Origin: Clostridium sp. CAG:413
Lineage (GTDB): Bacteria; Bacillota; Clostridia; Oscillospirales; Acutalibacteraceae
NCBI GenBank assembly: GCA_000431775.1
Contig: FR888233.1
Location: 114,136-121,397, forward strand
Direction of reading: 5' to 3'
Length of the DNA stretch: 7,262 nt
A program made the translations under genes and the position numbers. A model generated the notes under the pieces. The model ran no database searches. It was not told where the DNA came from and worked only from the letters and a program-made list of their open reading frames with translations. Below are positions 6,699-7,262 of this stretch, one piece after another. Each line of letters opens with the position of its first letter. Position 1 is the stretch's first letter.

Positions 6699-6752
6699 AT
6701 TCCAGTTTATCGAAGAGAGAAGCAAACGGAAAATCCATTTAGGAACGAAATG

Positions 6753-6788
6753 GCGCACTTCTATACTCTCCTATTGAGAGTAGTGCGC
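6753..6788. other. Two-part hairpin downstream of the acetyltransferase gene
   Basis: An outer stem GCGCAC/GTGCGC (6753-6758 with 6783-6788) encloses an inner stem TACTCTC/GAGAGTA (6764-6770 with 6776-6782) around loop CTATT. A 5-base bulge lies on the left side only. No T-tract follows. It begins 54 bases after the acetyltransferase stop and could protect the 3' end of its messenger or be a leftover mobile-element structure. Confidence 0.5.
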
Positions 6789-6946
6789 GTACTGCGGAGC
6801 TTCATTAGCTGTCAGCAGGCGAAAACTGCTTGACCCCGAATGTTGCGTCACTTCGTTCAGTCAAGGTGGCTGCACCCCCCTTGCGCCGCTAAAGCGGCTA
6901 TCCCCTGTGGACTTGCCGTCAGCAAGTTTGAAGATTAGACATAAAC
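6789..6946. other. Gene-free stretch with three small hairpins, probable mobile-element remnant
   Basis: I see no intact gene here. Three inverted repeats follow one another. One is GTCAGCAG/CTGC-T-TGAC (6811-6818 with 6826-6834, one bulged T). The second is GCCGC/GCGGC (6885-6889 with 6894-6898, loop TAAA). The third is ACTTGC/GCAAGT (6911-6916 with 6922-6927, loop CGTCA). Closely spaced small hairpins are common at transfer origins and element ends, and the last one recalls, from memory, sequence near relaxase genes in clostridial elements. No nic site or relaxase is visible, so this remains a guess. Confidence 0.35.
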
Positions 6947-6980
6947 AATCCTCCGTATGATCTAAACCATACGGAGGATT
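6947..6980. repeat. Perfect 13-bp palindrome, possible bidirectional terminator
   Basis: AATCCTCCGTATG (6947-6959) and CATACGGAGGATT (6968-6980) are perfect inverted arms around the 8-base loop ATCTAAAC. AAAC (6943-6946) can pair further with GTTT (6985-6988) across a 4-base bulge. On the plus strand CATTGTTTTA follows, a weak T-rich tail; on the minus strand GTTTATGT follows. No gene lies immediately on either side except a weak minus-strand reading that stops at 6982-6980. Confidence 0.6.
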
Positions 6981-7090
6981 CATTGTTTTACGACCACCCG
7001 GCTATAAGGCGGCGGTTTTTCTTTTAAATCGACGCTGTAAGCCGCAAGATTATATTTGCCGAGCTTGCAGTTTATATTGCTGAGCCTACA
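6980..7090 (-). pseudogene. Possible fragment of a small mobile-element gene (no start codon)
   Basis: On the minus strand, from 7090 to a TGA at 6982-6980, an open frame reads CRLSNINCKLGKYNLAAY, then SVDLKEKPPPYSRVVVKQ. The frame stays open further upstream to a TAG near 7149 but contains no ATG, and that upstream part is made by the repeat at 7098-7133. The ending looks protein-like and is followed at once by the 6947-6980 hairpin, as a gene and terminator would be. However, this frame also runs through a T-tract hairpin of the other strand (6993-7025). It may be a decayed small gene or chance; low confidence. Confidence 0.25.
6993..7025 (+). terminator. Imperfect GC-rich hairpin followed by a T-tract
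   Basis: ACCACC (6993-6998) pairs with GGCGGT (7011-7016) with one A-C mismatch, followed by TTTTTCTTTT (7016-7025). This is the best intrinsic-terminator layout on the plus strand in the window. It would end any read-through from the acetyltransferase gene. Confidence 0.5.
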
Positions 7091-7091
7091 G
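7050..7091. repeat. Imperfect tandem repeat, two copies of about 21 bases
   Basis: TTATATTTGCCGAGCTTGCA(G) at 7050-7070 is followed by TTATATTGCTGAGCCTACAG at 7072-7091. The copies differ by one deletion and a few substitutions. They fall within the weak minus-strand reading and could come from slippage in a decaying element. No gene is intact here. Confidence 0.5.
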
Positions 7092-7097
7092 TCAAGT

Positions 7098-7133
7098 CGG
7101 CTCCCTCTGACGAGGGGGCTGTCACGGAGTGAC
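7098..7133. repeat. Double-hairpin intergenic repeat element
   Basis: The first stem pairs CGGCTCCCTC (7098-7107) with GAGGGGGCTG (7112-7121): ten pairs, two of them G-U, loop TGAC. It abuts a second stem GTCAC/GTGAC (7121-7125 with 7129-7133, loop GGA). From memory, near-identical CTCCCTC-loop-GAGGGAG plus GTCAC-GTGAC units are scattered between genes in many gut Clostridia, so this is likely one copy of a dispersed non-coding repeat. Confidence 0.55.
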
Positions 7134-7203
7134 TGGAGGAGAGATTTCTAAAAGCAATAAAATAGGTTAAATTATGCTAAAAAATTGAAGCAATACACGG
7201 TAG

Positions 7204-7223
7204 GGCGGGGGCTTGCTCCCGCC
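7204..7223. repeat. GC-rich hairpin, likely another dispersed intergenic repeat
   Basis: GGCGGGGG (7204-7211) pairs with CTCCCGCC (7216-7223), eight pairs with one G-U, loop CTTG. It is preceded by CGGTAG and followed by GAGAAG, with no T-tract. The pattern GTAGGGCGGGGGC-loop-CCCGCC is one I recall as frequent between genes in clostridial genomes. The AT-rich stretch before it (7141-7200) and the remaining bases to 7262 show no gene. Confidence 0.5.
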
Positions 7224-7262
7224 GAGAAGTGTGACGGCGATTACCATACCCCTAAACGGGCG

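Noticed and set aside
6753..7223. CRISPR array or group II intron end
   Set aside because: The inverted repeats differ from each other and are not evenly spaced direct repeats, and I found no intron domain V pattern.

Overview
The window looks like chromosome from a moderately GC-rich member of the Clostridia (Firmicutes), most likely near Ruminococcaceae/Oscillospiraceae. The signs are strong GGAGG ribosome binding sites, consensus sigma-A promoters, a PgcA-type phospho-sugar mutase, a TagF-type wall-polymer transferase, a sortase-like tail, and a relic resembling the TnpV proteins of clostridial mobile elements. This placement is inference; no taxonomic marker gene is present.

Left part (1-1134, minus strand): a two-gene unit reads leftward from a near-consensus promoter. 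It encodes an N-terminally anchored extracellular beta-propeller-like protein (226-1071), then, 15 bases on, a small membrane-anchored protein cut by the window edge (1-210).

Centre (1152-5946, plus strand): a second near-consensus promoter, back to back with the first, drives an apparent operon. Its genes are pgcA (1249-2970), a 75-residue protein with a signal peptide and a sortase-like C-terminal tail (2992-3219), and an 889-residue fusion of a family 2 glycosyltransferase with a CDP-glycerol glycerophosphotransferase (3277-5946). A very stable hairpin with a GAGA tetraloop sits before the last gene. PgcA makes glucose-1-phosphate, the precursor of UDP-glucose; the fusion protein looks like a builder of a glycosylated polyol-phosphate polymer; the small protein is a surface component. 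The plausible common theme is cell-envelope glycopolymer synthesis.

Right part (5947-7262): this is accessory DNA. It holds a frameshifted TnpV-like relic, a strong hairpin, an AT-rich GNAT acetyltransferase gene with its own extended -10 promoter, and about 560 bases with no intact gene. That last stretch is dense in hairpins, including a 13-bp perfect palindrome, a T-tract terminator, a tandem repeat and two GC-rich elements that look like dispersed intergenic repeats. I read it as the worn remains of one or more mobile elements that delivered the acetyltransferase.
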